DNA of 64,000 nucleotides from Pseudomonas sp. VD-NE ins (GTDB lineage Bacteria > Pseudomonadota > Gammaproteobacteria > Pseudomonadales > Pseudomonadaceae): contig NZ_CP134772.1 of the NCBI RefSeq assembly GCF_031882575.1, forward strand, positions 5,344,501-5,408,500, given 5' to 3'. Shown here one piece after another: positions 1-9,163 of this stretch (position 1 is its first letter; each line of letters starts with the position of its first letter). Below the pieces are notes generated by a model, which worked only from the letters and a program-made list of their open reading frames with translations, was not told where the DNA came from and did not search any database. The translations under genes and the position numbers were made by a program.

Positions 1-182
1 CGGCTTTTTCTGCATCAGGGTGACGAATTTTCGGTTCGGCGGGTGGTATTCATGCATTTTTCAGATTCGAATTTTCGCAGGTTTGGCGCTCCGCCACGGG
101 GTTTGCCTCCCGATCTTTGAACTTTTGTTTTGCCCTGCCCTGAGTAGGCTGATCACTCCTCAACAATCAAGGATGATTGGCC

Positions 183-3100
183 ATGTCTCTCTCTCCCCAG
201 CCTGCGGAAACCGCGGACAAAGGGCGGCACTACGAATTCATCAAGTCCGCCGTCAACGACAATTTCAAGACCGCCACCGTCAGCCGGGGCAAAGCGCTGG
301 CGGCCACACCACTGAAGATTGAATCCTGGTACACCAGCGCACCCGCCGCCTATCTGGACAGGCTGACCAACGCCAATCTCAAGGCCTGGAGTTCGCAGAA
401 CCAGGTTGACCATCTGCTGGCCAAAACCGATCTCTACACCTTCGCCGAACCGCTGCTCAAGGCAAAAATCAAGGAGCGTCACGGCATCGAGCCGGACCTC
501 AAAAACACTTTTCTGCGCCTGTACCTGCCGAAGGACAAACCGTGGTACGCCGTTGACGTTTCCGCCGGCGTCGTAACCCGCACCGTCTCGTTGCTGGATG
601 CCGCCCTGCACAACTTCGCCAGCGGCGAGACGGTCGGTCATGGCTCGGACTACATCAGCAAACCCGATGAACGAGGGCTGTTCGATGTCCTGCCGATCAA
701 GAACAAAATGCCCATCAGCCAGTTTCAGACGCTATGCCGGGATCTGGACATCGGCGCGCAGTACCAAAAACATCTGCAAAGCTACCTGCTGCCCGGCGAA
801 CCCGTGGCCGAGAGCGTGCTGCAATACAAGGTGAATGAAAGTCAGAAAGACGCCCTCGCCGTCGCGACGCACCTGGCGTTGATCAAGGAAGATATCCAGT
901 ACGACGCCTACAAAATGCTGCTGAATCTGGCGGAGGACAAACCGCTACTGCTCAATGGTCGATCGATGTACTGCTGTGACCTGTCAATGCTCGACACCCG
1001 GCTCACGGGCGTGCTCCTGCTGATGCACAGAACGCGGGACAATCGCGGCGTGCGACGGCTGATTGTCTACGTCCCTCATGATCCGGATCACCCGCTGAAG
1101 GAATACAGCTCTCTCAAGGCCTTCAAAACCGAACTGGCGCGGCAACTGCGCGAGGACGCCTTTTGCGCCTCCACCGAACAGACCTTTCGCCAGTTCTTCA
1201 GCCAGTTTGTCGACCAGCAACAGCGCGGTCATTTCTTCGCCACCCTTGAGCAACGGCTGTTCGTCGTCAGGTACCACCCGCGTGAGGACCCCACCGATCA
1301 GCAGCCAGCCTGGCGCAAGGACCCCGTGGAGAACCCGAACCTGCAGATGCAACAACTGCCACTGCAAGGCAATTACTGGCAACACGCCTATCAGCAAAAG
1401 CTCAACAAGATGCTCAACGACGCCCGGGAAATCGCCGTGTCCACCGCCGACACCGACAGCAAGGCGCGCTGGGCCTGGTGGGACAACTTCAAGAAAATCG
1501 TCTCGGACATCTTCAACGTTGCACTGCTGATCGCGACGCCGTTTGTGCCGGGACTGGGCGAGCTGATGATGGCCTACACCGCTTACCAACTGACCAGTGA
1601 CGTCATCGAAGGCATCGTCGATCTGGCCGAAGGCGTCTGGGAAGAAGCCGCCGGGCATGTGATCAGCGTGGTGACCGACATCATTCAGTTGGCCGCCTTC
1701 GCGGCGGGCGCACAGATCGGCGAAGCCTTTCGCGTCAAACTGTCACAGCTGGTCGACGCCATGAAACCGGTCAAGCTACCCAATGGCAAAGACAGTTTAT
1801 GGCACCCGGACCTGAGCCCTTACGAACGCAACGACCTGATCCTCTCGCCGAATTCAAAACCTGACCGGCTTGGCCTGCATCAGCACGGCAACGAAAGCAT
1901 CCTGCCGCTGGAAGGCAAGCTGTACAACGTCGAAAAGGCTTCGACGGCAGCGACGTCCAACACTCACCGAATCAAACACCCGAAACGCGCCAATGCCTAC
2001 AAGCCGCAAGTCGAACACAACGGCCACGGTGCCTGGGTGCATGAAGCGGAAACCCCGCACGACTGGCCGGATGAGGCGCTGATGCGGCGCCTGGGCCACA
2101 GCGTCGAACGCTTCTCTCCCACGGAGCTGGAGCAGATCCGCATCAGCAGTGGCACCGATCACAACGCCCTGCGCCAGATGCACATCGATAACAGCCCGCC
2201 ACCGCCGCTGCTGGCCGATTCAGTCAAGCGCTTCGGTGCCTATGACGATGCCAACAGCGCGAGTTCGAACATTCGCCGCGGGCAACCGATCGACCCGCAA
2301 GCTGTCTGGCTGGAACCGATATTAACCGGTCTGCCGGGCTGGCCGTCGGCCAAGTCGCTGGAGGTCTATGCCGATGCCAGCCTGACCGGCTACTCGCGCA
2401 AGTACGGCAACCCGCACGCATCGCCTGCCGATACCTTGACCATTGGCCTGGACGATCTCAACGCCGGCAGGCTGCCAGAGCAGGTAGTGAGTTTTCTCAG
2501 CGATGGCGAGCTGAACAATCTGCTCGGCAACGACGTCGCGCCCGACCAGCGTGTCAGCGCCTTGCGCGGTCAACTCGCGGACGCTGTCGAGGAACGTCGC
2601 AGCGCGGTCGCCAGCCACCTCTACCAGGGCAGTCAGCGCTCGGCCAAAGCCGATGTCAGCGTGGTCAGACAAACCTTCCCGGATCTGCCGCTGCCATTGG
2701 CCGAGAAACTCGTGACTCAGGCCAGCCCTGCCGAGCTGCAGCGAATCGCCGATGACCATCGCCTGCCGCTGCGCCTCAAGGCCCAGGCGCGGGAACTGGA
2801 TTTCGAAGCGAGAGCCGCCCGCGCCTACGAGGGTTTTTATCGCGACGAACTGATGACCGTCGACACCGAACGGCTCACGCTCAACACGCTCAAGTTCCAC
2901 ACCGCAAGCTTTGCCGATTTGCGCATTGAAGTGCGCAGCGGCAGCCCCGACGGACCGCTGCGGTGCGCCGCCGGGGCGGATAAAGCGCCGATCGTCAGAC
3001 GTCTGGTCAGGGACGAACAGGGCCGTTACGAGGTTATCGATGCGAACGGCCGTACGCTGCACAACGCCGATGACTTCTATGAATCGATATTGCGCGCAAT

Positions 3101-5306
3101 GCCGGAGCAGACGCTGGCGGACACCGGCTATCGCCTTGGCCAGGGTCGAGTGCTGAAAAACTGGATCATGGAAACCGCCGCGCCTGCTGCCGAGCGTCGC
3201 ACCGTGCTGGCCGAACCACCCATTCGGCCGGTGGTGCCTCTGGAAACCGAAACACTGGTACGCGGCTGGCCAAGGTGGTTTTTTGCCGGTCCTCCGGAAG
3301 AGAGAGTGAAGGCACTCTTTCCGGGTCTGAACGAAACGCAAGTGACGCGTTTTATTAAAGACCTGAGTGCCAAGGGTGACCCGGTTGAAGCCATCAAACG
3401 CCTGGAGGTTGAACGTGAACAATTTCGCAACGCATTGGAGAAATGGCGTGACAGTTACCCCGCCGGAGTTGACTCCTCGGGGGAACCGATTCACGGAGCT
3501 TCAGGTGAATATCTGCATAATGGCGGCCTCTATCTCGAGGAACAGTTAGTCAATTGCTTCGAGCGCAAAAGCAGGTTTTTCAAGGCGCACAACGACGCTC
3601 CCGCGCAAGGCTACACACTCGACCTGTCCTCCGAGCTCCTGACCCGCAACCTTGAGCGTTGGTGGAAGGATCTGCGTAATCGCCCCGAGTTCAAACCCTT
3701 TATCGATCAGATCACCGCGCTGAAACTGGGCAAAACAGAAGTATCGTCAGCACCCGACGGCTTGCTGGGCAGTTTCCCCCATTTGCGCCAGTTGCGCGTG
3801 AACCAGGGTGGATTGCGGGAGATACCGTCAACCATCGGCGGGATGAAACAACTGGAACATCTGGACCTGGCCGACAACTCGATCAACCTCAATCCCGATT
3901 CGATCCGGCAACTCAGTGAGCTGACTCAGCTACACACGCTGAACCTGAACGGCAATCCACTGAACCAGCCACCCGACATCGGACGCATGTATCGCCTCAG
4001 AGACTTGAGCCTGGCCAATACCCGACTCAAGAGCTGGCCCCAGGGGTTGTTCAAGGTGGGCGCGGTGAACCGACAGCGACCGCGCACGTTCCGGATCGAC
4101 CTGCGCAAATCGCCGATCAACAGCGTGCCCGATGTCCCCGTCCGCTCCGATCAGGCGTTTGTGCTCGCGCGGGCACGCTTCGATCAGTCGAAACTGCCCC
4201 AAAGGGACCTTTTGCGTCTCGGTTACCAGCGCAAATTGGTCGGTTTTTCCTTCGAGCAGCGTTACACAACGGCGGGCAACGACGAGATCAGCCATTGGCG
4301 ACTCCTTCCTGAGGATGCGGCCGGTCTCGGCCCATCGGCAGAACTCAGCCCCTACCGTGAAGAGTCGTGGCATGACGTCCAGGGGGAACCTGGCTCCGCA
4401 GACCTGTTTAAAGTGATTGCCCAGCAACGAAACACAGCCGACTACCAGCTTGACCAGCCACGCCGACGATTGACCGCTCGGGTGTGGGAACTGATCGACG
4501 CGGTAGCCCTGGATACGGACCTGCGCGAAAAACTGTTCCAACAGGCTGGCGAGCCCGAAAGTTGCTACGAGGGCGGGGCTTATCTGTTCAACTCCATGGG
4601 CATGAAGGTGCTGGTCGCCAAGGCCTATGCAGAGCCGACCTCGGCCCGGGAGCTGGACCATAATCTGCTGACCCTGGCGCGCAGCAGCGCCCGTCTGGAA
4701 AGCGTGGGTGATATGGCACGGGAAGAAATCAGCCGCCAGACGCAGCGAAACCTGATCGACCCTCGGAACAACCGGGCACCGGACGATCTGCAAGTACACA
4801 TGGCGTACCAGAGCGGCCTGGCAGAACGTCTGGGCCTGCCATGGCAATCGGAAAAATTGCTTTACCGGCAACGCGCCGGGGTGAGCCCGGAGAGTCTCGA
4901 CGAGGCGTACACGTTGATCATCAAGCGTGAAGACGGTGACGGACTGGTCAACAAGATGATCGCCCCCTTGGACGGAAATGATTTCTGGGAGCAGCATTTG
5001 CGCAAGACTCACCCGACCCAATACGAAACCCATGACCGTCTCTTCCAGGTCAGGCACGAACGACTGGAAGATTTGCGCGCGGCGCAGGAACAGTGGGCCA
5101 ACCTTACCGATCCGGCACTGCTCAATCCACTGGCCCGAAAAATGGAAGTCCTCGCCGATCAACTCGACATCCCTCAGGTTGAGGTGTTCAGTGGCGATCC
5201 CATGGATCCGCAACTCTACGACCGACTGATGGAGAAAATGGGCTATGAGCGCATGGAACTGTCGAGAAAACTGACCCGTGAAGCGTTGGTCCGGGCCGGT
5301 TTCTGA
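183..5306 (+). CDS. LRR/NEL-type E3 ubiquitin ligase-like toxin (dermonecrotic toxin-like N-terminus)
   Basis: A 1707-residue protein without a signal peptide. Residues about 60-330 resemble the N-terminal region of large Pseudomonas 'dermonecrotic toxin' (DUF6543) proteins. A hydrophobic helical stretch lies near 440-530 (VALLIATPFVPGLGELMM). Leucine-rich repeats occupy about 1170-1290 (LEHLDLADNSINL, LHTLNLNGNPLNQPP). From about 1390 to the end the protein matches the NEL E3 ligase domain of IpaH/SspH-type effectors, with the candidate catalytic cysteine at 1461 (GEPESCYEGGAYLFN). By family knowledge NEL domains move ubiquitin onto host proteins through that cysteine. The residues after it are Y-E-G-G rather than the usual C-x-D-R. 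ATG 183 is preferred over TTG 177 because AGGA lies about 10 bases upstream. No secretion genes are nearby. Domain call strong; activity and export route inferred. Confidence 0.85.
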   Translation: MSLSPQPAETADKGRHYEFIKSAVNDNFKTATVSRGKALAATPLKIESWYTSAPAAYLDRLTNANLKAWSSQNQVDHLLAKTDLYTFAEPLLKAKIKERHGIEPDLKNTFLRLYLPKDKPWYAVDVSAGVVTRTVSLLDAALHNFASGETVGHGSDYISKPDERGLFDVLPIKNKMPISQFQTLCRDLDIGAQYQKHLQSYLLPGEPVAESVLQYKVNESQKDALAVATHLALIKEDIQYDAYKMLLNLAEDKPLLLNGRSMYCCDLSMLDTRLTGVLLLMHRTRDNRGVRRLIVYVPHDPDHPLKEYSSLKAFKTELARQLREDAFCASTEQTFRQFFSQFVDQQQRGHFFATLEQRLFVVRYHPREDPTDQQPAWRKDPVENPNLQMQQLPLQGNYWQHAYQQKLNKMLNDAREIAVSTADTDSKARWAWWDNFKKIVSDIFNVALLIATPFVPGLGELMMAYTAYQLTSDVIEGIVDLAEGVWEEAAGHVISVVTDIIQLAAFAAGAQIGEAFRVKLSQLVDAMKPVKLPNGKDSLWHPDLSPYERNDLILSPNSKPDRLGLHQHGNESILPLEGKLYNVEKASTAATSNTHRIKHPKRANAYKPQVEHNGHGAWVHEAETPHDWPDEALMRRLGHSVERFSPTELEQIRISSGTDHNALRQMHIDNSPPPPLLADSVKRFGAYDDANSASSNIRRGQPIDPQAVWLEPILTGLPGWPSAKSLEVYADASLTGYSRKYGNPHASPADTLTIGLDDLNAGRLPEQVVSFLSDGELNNLLGNDVAPDQRVSALRGQLADAVEERRSAVASHLYQGSQRSAKADVSVVRQTFPDLPLPLAEKLVTQASPAELQRIADDHRLPLRLKAQARELDFEARAARAYEGFYRDELMTVDTERLTLNTLKFHTASFADLRIEVRSGSPDGPLRCAAGADKAPIVRRLVRDEQGRYEVIDANGRTLHNADDFYESILRAMPEQTLADTGYRLGQGRVLKNWIMETAAPAAERRTVLAEPPIRPVVPLETETLVRGWPRWFFAGPPEERVKALFPGLNETQVTRFIKDLSAKGDPVEAIKRLEVEREQFRNALEKWRDSYPAGVDSSGEPIHGASGEYLHNGGLYLEEQLVNCFERKSRFFKAHNDAPAQGYTLDLSSELLTRNLERWWKDLRNRPEFKPFIDQITALKLGKTEVSSAPDGLLGSFPHLRQLRVNQGGLREIPSTIGGMKQLEHLDLADNSINLNPDSIRQLSELTQLHTLNLNGNPLNQPPDIGRMYRLRDLSLANTRLKSWPQGLFKVGAVNRQRPRTFRIDLRKSPINSVPDVPVRSDQAFVLARARFDQSKLPQRDLLRLGYQRKLVGFSFEQRYTTAGNDEISHWRLLPEDAAGLGPSAELSPYREESWHDVQGEPGSADLFKVIAQQRNTADYQLDQPRRRLTARVWELIDAVALDTDLREKLFQQAGEPESCYEGGAYLFNSMGMKVLVAKAYAEPTSARELDHNLLTLARSSARLESVGDMAREEISRQTQRNLIDPRNNRAPDDLQVHMAYQSGLAERLGLPWQSEKLLYRQRAGVSPESLDEAYTLIIKREDGDGLVNKMIAPLDGNDFWEQHLRKTHPTQYETHDRLFQVRHERLEDLRAAQEQWANLTDPALLNPLARKMEVLADQLDIPQVEVFSGDPMDPQLYDRLMEKMGYERMELSRKLTREALVRAGF

Positions 5307-5317
5307 AAGCGATTGTT

Positions 5318-5356
5318 GGCAGAGGGGGCCGTTCATCGCAGACGGCTGCCTCTGCC
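5318..5356. terminator. stem-loop between convergent toxin and fimbrial genes
   Basis: GGCAGAGG (5318-5325) pairs with CCTCTGCC (5349-5356), and CCGT/ACGG extends the stem inside. It sits between two genes that converge. There is no long T run on either side, so termination is inferred from position and symmetry only. Confidence 0.4.
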
Positions 5357-5362
5357 CAGGAC

Positions 5363-6583
5363 CTAATCGACTTCCGAATCCCAGATCACGGTGATGTTGC
5401 CTTTATAGGGACGGCCCTTTGCGTTTTCGATCAGCCAGGCGGTCTGCTGCTCATTTACCTCGAAATGCAGGGTGCCCGGTTTGCGATCGATATAAAGGCC
5501 CGGTTGAAACGTTGCCACCGTATCGGCATTCAAAGGTCGGCGCCGGACCGATTGCCCGGCGCTGTCGGTCAAGCCGTTGGGCAAGCTGACACTGACGTCG
5601 ACGGCCCCGCCAAAGCCCTGACCGTCGACAATGGCGCAGCCCGAGCCCCAGCCCAGTCGGTGCTCACATTCAAGTTTCATGGTGAACTTCGACGAGGCGG
5701 AGATATGGAAGATCTGATCGCGATAAAGACGCACAGGCTTGCGTCCACTGTCGAGCCAGCGCTGCCAGCCGCCTTGTGGTTCAAGGACGACTTTGTTGCC
5801 ACCGGGCGGGATGTCCACTTTCAAGGTGTGTTGCACGTCGAGGACAAAATCCAGCGTCAGGCTGCTGTCGTCCGGCTCGAACAGTTTGCCCATATCGAAA
5901 TCCCCCCCAGATCCGAGGCTGTAGGTCAATGAGCCGGTATACCGGCCCGAAGACATATTCAACGGGTTGGGCGTGCGCAGCTCGTAGGTGATGTCCAGTT
6001 TGTCGAAATACATTGATGGAATGTGAAAGGCCGGCACCTTGATACAGTGAGCCTCCTGCGTGGTTTTCCAGAAAAACCGCCAGTTGTCTTCGCCGTAGGC
6101 GCCAACGCCGCTATACCAGCAAGGGGCTGGAATGCCTTGCACCCAATTTCCCGTAGTCCACAACCGGCTATGGCCTTCCAGCGCGTTGCTGCCGCCTGCC
6201 AGGCGCACAGCCGGATGGCTCAACACATACTTGGAACCAATGCCGGTGATGCGTATTTCCACTGACTGGGTTTCCTGCGTCTGACTGTTTGTGATGGTCA
6301 GCCGCCGAAAACTGGCGGGCGCCTTGACTGCCGCCCAGTCAAATACTCCGATGTATCGGGTGGAACTGAAACGTACGGGCAATTCAATGCTGAACATCCC
6401 GTTACTTTCACATTCGCCCGGATAGGTCGCGCAATAACCGCTGTTCGGGGTTTTGTTGACGAACGTTACCTTGTCTGGTTTTGAAGGGTCCGGCTGGAAC
6501 AACGCGCGGATCTCCTGATTGATCGCCTGCGCCTGAGGGATGCTCAACGCCGCCAGCACACCCAGCCAAATTAACCTTTTCAT
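5363..6583 (-). CDS. CS1-type fimbrial tip adhesin, CfaE/CblD family (second copy)
   Basis: 406 residues with a Sec signal peptide (about 1-20, ending AQA). The mature protein begins INQEIRALFQPDP, the same start as the adhesin at 7945-9159, and the two align over their full length (PNSGYC, MFSIELPVR, YFDKLDITYELRTPNPL, SGRYTGS, LDFVLDVQHTLKVD, IPPGGNKV). In class 5 (CS1/CFA-I) fimbriae the CfaE/CooD/CblD protein caps the fibre, starts assembly and carries receptor binding. This is the last gene of the operon, 39 bp after the second pilin. AGGCAGGA sits just before ATG 6583. The family call is firm; receptor unknown. Confidence 0.85.
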   Translation of the reverse strand: MKRLIWLGVLAALSIPQAQAINQEIRALFQPDPSKPDKVTFVNKTPNSGYCATYPGECESNGMFSIELPVRFSSTRYIGVFDWAAVKAPASFRRLTITNSQTQETQSVEIRITGIGSKYVLSHPAVRLAGGSNALEGHSRLWTTGNWVQGIPAPCWYSGVGAYGEDNWRFFWKTTQEAHCIKVPAFHIPSMYFDKLDITYELRTPNPLNMSSGRYTGSLTYSLGSGGDFDMGKLFEPDDSSLTLDFVLDVQHTLKVDIPPGGNKVVLEPQGGWQRWLDSGRKPVRLYRDQIFHISASSKFTMKLECEHRLGWGSGCAIVDGQGFGGAVDVSVSLPNGLTDSAGQSVRRRPLNADTVATFQPGLYIDRKPGTLHFEVNEQQTAWLIENAKGRPYKGNITVIWDSEVD

Positions 6584-6622
6584 TATTCGTCCTGCCTCTG
6601 ATGAGCCTGATCTGTTTTGCTG

Positions 6623-7123
6623 TTACGCCCCCGGTGCCTTGGCGTTGAACATCAGCACTACATTGCCGTGATAATCCCCGGGGCGATAACCACCCGCCGG
6701 TTCGATCGGGTCGATCTTCAACGCCACGCGCTTGCCCCCGGCGGCCTCTTCCTCTGACAGCACCTGACGCGGGGTGATGTGCGAACTCAATTCGACATCA
6801 TTGAACGCGACCCGCAGATCAATCACTTCACCGGGCCGACCGTTCTCCATGTAAGGGTCGAAGGCCAGACGCGCTTCAATCGCGCTGCTGTCATGGCGCA
6901 CATCGAAATTCCGCTGCAGCCCGCTGAGGCTCGAGCGCTGGTAATCCCACTCGAGCCGCTGCGGTCGGTGAATCCAGTCCGGTTCCGCAGGAATGATGTA
7001 GAACGGGCGACTGGGAATGGTCAGGGAAACTTCGAAGGTGTGTTCTTCGCGAGCGGCCCACGCCCCAGCGCCGATCAGTGCGGTGGCAGCCATCAATGTG
7101 GCGGTGGTGCATTGCTTGATCAT
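6623..7123 (-). CDS. CS1-type fimbrial major-subunit-like pilin (second, divergent copy)
   Basis: 166 residues with a signal peptide ending near AWA. The mature part follows the pattern of the first pilin at 11800-12291: EEHTFEVSLTIPSRPFYIIPAEPD against ASHSISLVAHVPTNGFYVVPTDPD, then FDVR, IDLRV and a final YRPGDYHGNVVLMFNA against FQPGDYTGSVAMIFDA. It lacks cysteines in the mature part, as CS1 pilins assembled by donor-strand exchange do. ATG 7123 is chosen over an in-frame TTG at 7144. It lies 33 bp after the chaperone and before the second adhesin. It may be a minor subunit, a fibre adaptor or an alternative fibre subunit. Confidence 0.78.
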   Translation of the reverse strand: MIKQCTTATLMAATALIGAGAWAAREEHTFEVSLTIPSRPFYIIPAEPDWIHRPQRLEWDYQRSSLSGLQRNFDVRHDSSAIEARLAFDPYMENGRPGEVIDLRVAFNDVELSSHITPRQVLSEEEAAGGKRVALKIDPIEPAGGYRPGDYHGNVVLMFNAKAPGA

Positions 7124-7156
7124 GGTGGTTACCCGATGCGTCAATGGAAAACAAAC

Positions 7157-7900
7157 CTAGCGACTGGCGATCTTTATGGTTTTTTTCTCGCTGCCTTCGA
7201 TCAGGAAGAAGCTGTACTGACGACCCTTTTCCTTATCGAAGGCAAAGGTCTTGCCCGCCAGCACATGGTGTTTGGTGGTTGCGCCGCAGTCGCTTTCCTT
7301 GCTCAGCGAACAGCTCTTGAACTCATCGACAATCAGCACAGTGTTACCGTTGTTGCGCAGTTCGTAGCGGCTGTCGGTGTCGTTGACGACGGTGGCGAAA
7401 CGCGCGTCCCGGGGCCGCACGAAGAAGATCGTGCCGAACCCGGTCATCACGTTGACCCCGGCTGAAAGCGAGTTTTTGTAGTCTTCGCGCTCTTCGTTGC
7501 TGACCACAAACTCGTCTTCCTTTTCCGGCACCACCGGGACGAAGCGGACCCGAAAATAGCGCTCGCGATCGCGCTCGCCCATGTACAGCAAACGCGTGCC
7601 CTGCATGCCCTGCGCCGGCACGATCAGCCGCGCCGGGCTGGCCATCACGCCATTGCGCGAAGCGCCGTCGGCAGCGTTTTGCACGGGCACTTCCTGCGGC
7701 ACGCCATCGGCGTCGTAGATGATTTCCAGCACGTTGATCTTGACGAATGCCGTGGCGTCGCCACTGTTGAATACACGTTTGAGGTAGGTACTTTTATCGG
7801 CATCGAGATAGTCGTACACGGTGCCGACATTGATTTGCGGACCGGCCTGTGCCGTGAGGCAAAACACGCTGAGCACGCCCAGCAGAAAACCACGGTTCAT
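7157..7900 (-). CDS. periplasmic pilus chaperone of the CS1 fimbrial operon
   Basis: 247 residues beginning MNRGFLLGVLSVFCLTAQA, a clear signal peptide. The mature protein has the immunoglobulin-like pattern of pilus assembly chaperones: an early strand with Y..R.F.SGD.TAFVKINVLEI, and a later FRVRFVPVVP followed by a variable loop and GFGTIFFVRP, the usual order of the G1/F1 and edge strands. Such proteins hold subunits by donor-strand complementation until they reach the usher. ATG 7900 follows GGAG by 8 bases; an open frame extending upstream to 8344 lies inside the preceding adhesin and lacks a signal peptide. It is the only chaperone in the operon, so it presumably serves both pilins and both adhesins. 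Confidence 0.82.
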   Translation of the reverse strand: MNRGFLLGVLSVFCLTAQAGPQINVGTVYDYLDADKSTYLKRVFNSGDATAFVKINVLEIIYDADGVPQEVPVQNAADGASRNGVMASPARLIVPAQGMQGTRLLYMGERDRERYFRVRFVPVVPEKEDEFVVSNEEREDYKNSLSAGVNVMTGFGTIFFVRPRDARFATVVNDTDSRYELRNNGNTVLIVDEFKSCSLSKESDCGATTKHHVLAGKTFAFDKEKGRQYSFFLIEGSEKKTIKIASR

Positions 7901-7944
7901 CGTCTTTAACTCCATGAATTTCGAGGATGGGCAGACTGGAGCGC

Positions 7945-9159
7945 TCACGCTTCCGAGTCCCAGATAATGGTGATGTTGCCGCGCAGCCGGTCGTTCAGGC
8001 CGGGGCGCAGGAGGAAATCGATCGCAAACGGGTCCAGCTCGAAATGCAGCGCGCCGGGCTTGCGCTCGACATAGAGGCTGGGCTGGAACGGGCCGGCCCA
8101 GTTGTTGAAGCTCAATGGAATTCTGTTGACGGGGCCATTGCCGGGGCCCTCGATTCCCGCAGGCAAGGTCATCGAGACCTTGATCTGAACGGAGTTGCCC
8201 AAGGGGCTGCCGAGGTTGCAGTACGGCCCGCCCTGGGAATCGCACAGCATCATCACCTTGAAGCGCGACGACGCAGAAATGAAGAAGGGTTGATCGCGGA
8301 AAATCCGCTTCGGCTTGCGCCCGCTGTCGAGCCATGGCGCCCATCCGCCTTCGGGTTCCAGCGAGACTTTATTGCCACCCGGTGGCAGATCGACTTTAAG
8401 GGTGTGTTGTACGTCCAGCACGAAGTCGAGGGTGAGGTTGCTCTCGTCCGGCTGAAACGCCGCGCCCATATCGAAATCGCCGTTGGGCCCCATGCTGTAA
8501 GAGATGGATCCGGTATACAGACCGCTCGACATGCTCAACGGGTTAGGAGTTTTCAGCTCATAAGCAAAATCAATATTGTCGAAGTACATCGAGGGGATGC
8601 GGAAAGCGGCGGTCTTGGTACAGGGCGCTTGCACAGGTGTCTGCCAGAAAAAACGATAAGTGCGGTCGCTGTATCCCGCCACGCTGGTACCCTGGCAAGG
8701 CGCCGGGGCATACAGCCAACCTGTGCGGGACTCCCAGAGGATGTCATGACCTGTAGGGGCGGCCACTCCGGTCAGGTTATCCACGGTATCGCTGAGGACA
8801 AATCGGGAACCGATACCAGTGATGCGTACCTCTACGGCCTCCGTTTCCTGAGTATCCTGATTAGTAACCGTTAGCCGCTTCCAGCCAGCAGGGACCTGCA
8901 GCGAGACATCGTCACCCGGCATAAGCTCGCCTGTTGAGCTGTAGCGCACGGGCAACTCGATGCTGAACATGTTGTTGCTCGCGCATTGCGCGGGAAAGTT
9001 CACGCAATAACCACTATTGGGCGTCTGGTTGACGAACAGATTCTTGCCCGGCTGCGCAGGGTCAGGCTGAAACAGCGCGCGGATCTCCTGATTGATTGCC
9101 TGGGCCGGCGACATGCTCAGCGCCAGTACCAATGCACATCCCCCTGTAATTATCTTCAT
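7945..9159 (-). CDS. CS1-type fimbrial tip adhesin, CfaE/CblD family (first copy)
   Basis: 404 residues with a signal peptide ending SPAQA and mature start INQEIRALFQPDPAQPG. It aligns end to end with the adhesin at 5363-6583 and shares the conserved cysteine positions near PNSGYC and in the middle (PAPCQG, QAPCTK). Its ATG at 9159 is 4 bp after the usher stop codon (TGA 9166-9164), so the two are probably translated together. CfaE/CblD proteins are minor tip components that start assembly and bind the target. The region around 60-120 (STGELMPGDDVSLQVPAGW) differs most from the second copy, which would fit different binding surfaces; that is inference. Confidence 0.85.
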   Translation of the reverse strand: MKIITGGCALVLALSMSPAQAINQEIRALFQPDPAQPGKNLFVNQTPNSGYCVNFPAQCASNNMFSIELPVRYSSTGELMPGDDVSLQVPAGWKRLTVTNQDTQETEAVEVRITGIGSRFVLSDTVDNLTGVAAPTGHDILWESRTGWLYAPAPCQGTSVAGYSDRTYRFFWQTPVQAPCTKTAAFRIPSMYFDNIDFAYELKTPNPLSMSSGLYTGSISYSMGPNGDFDMGAAFQPDESNLTLDFVLDVQHTLKVDLPPGGNKVSLEPEGGWAPWLDSGRKPKRIFRDQPFFISASSRFKVMMLCDSQGGPYCNLGSPLGNSVQIKVSMTLPAGIEGPGNGPVNRIPLSFNNWAGPFQPSLYVERKPGALHFELDPFAIDFLLRPGLNDRLRGNITIIWDSEA

Positions 9160-9163
9160 AGGA

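Noticed and set aside
183..5306. Type III secreted effector locus
   Set aside because: NEL proteins are often type III effectors, but no chaperone gene or secretion apparatus gene lies in the window, so only the domain is claimed.
7901..8344. N-terminal extension of the fimbrial chaperone
   Set aside because: It overlaps the adhesin gene in another frame and would bury the signal peptide; MNRGF at 7900 has a proper ribosome site.
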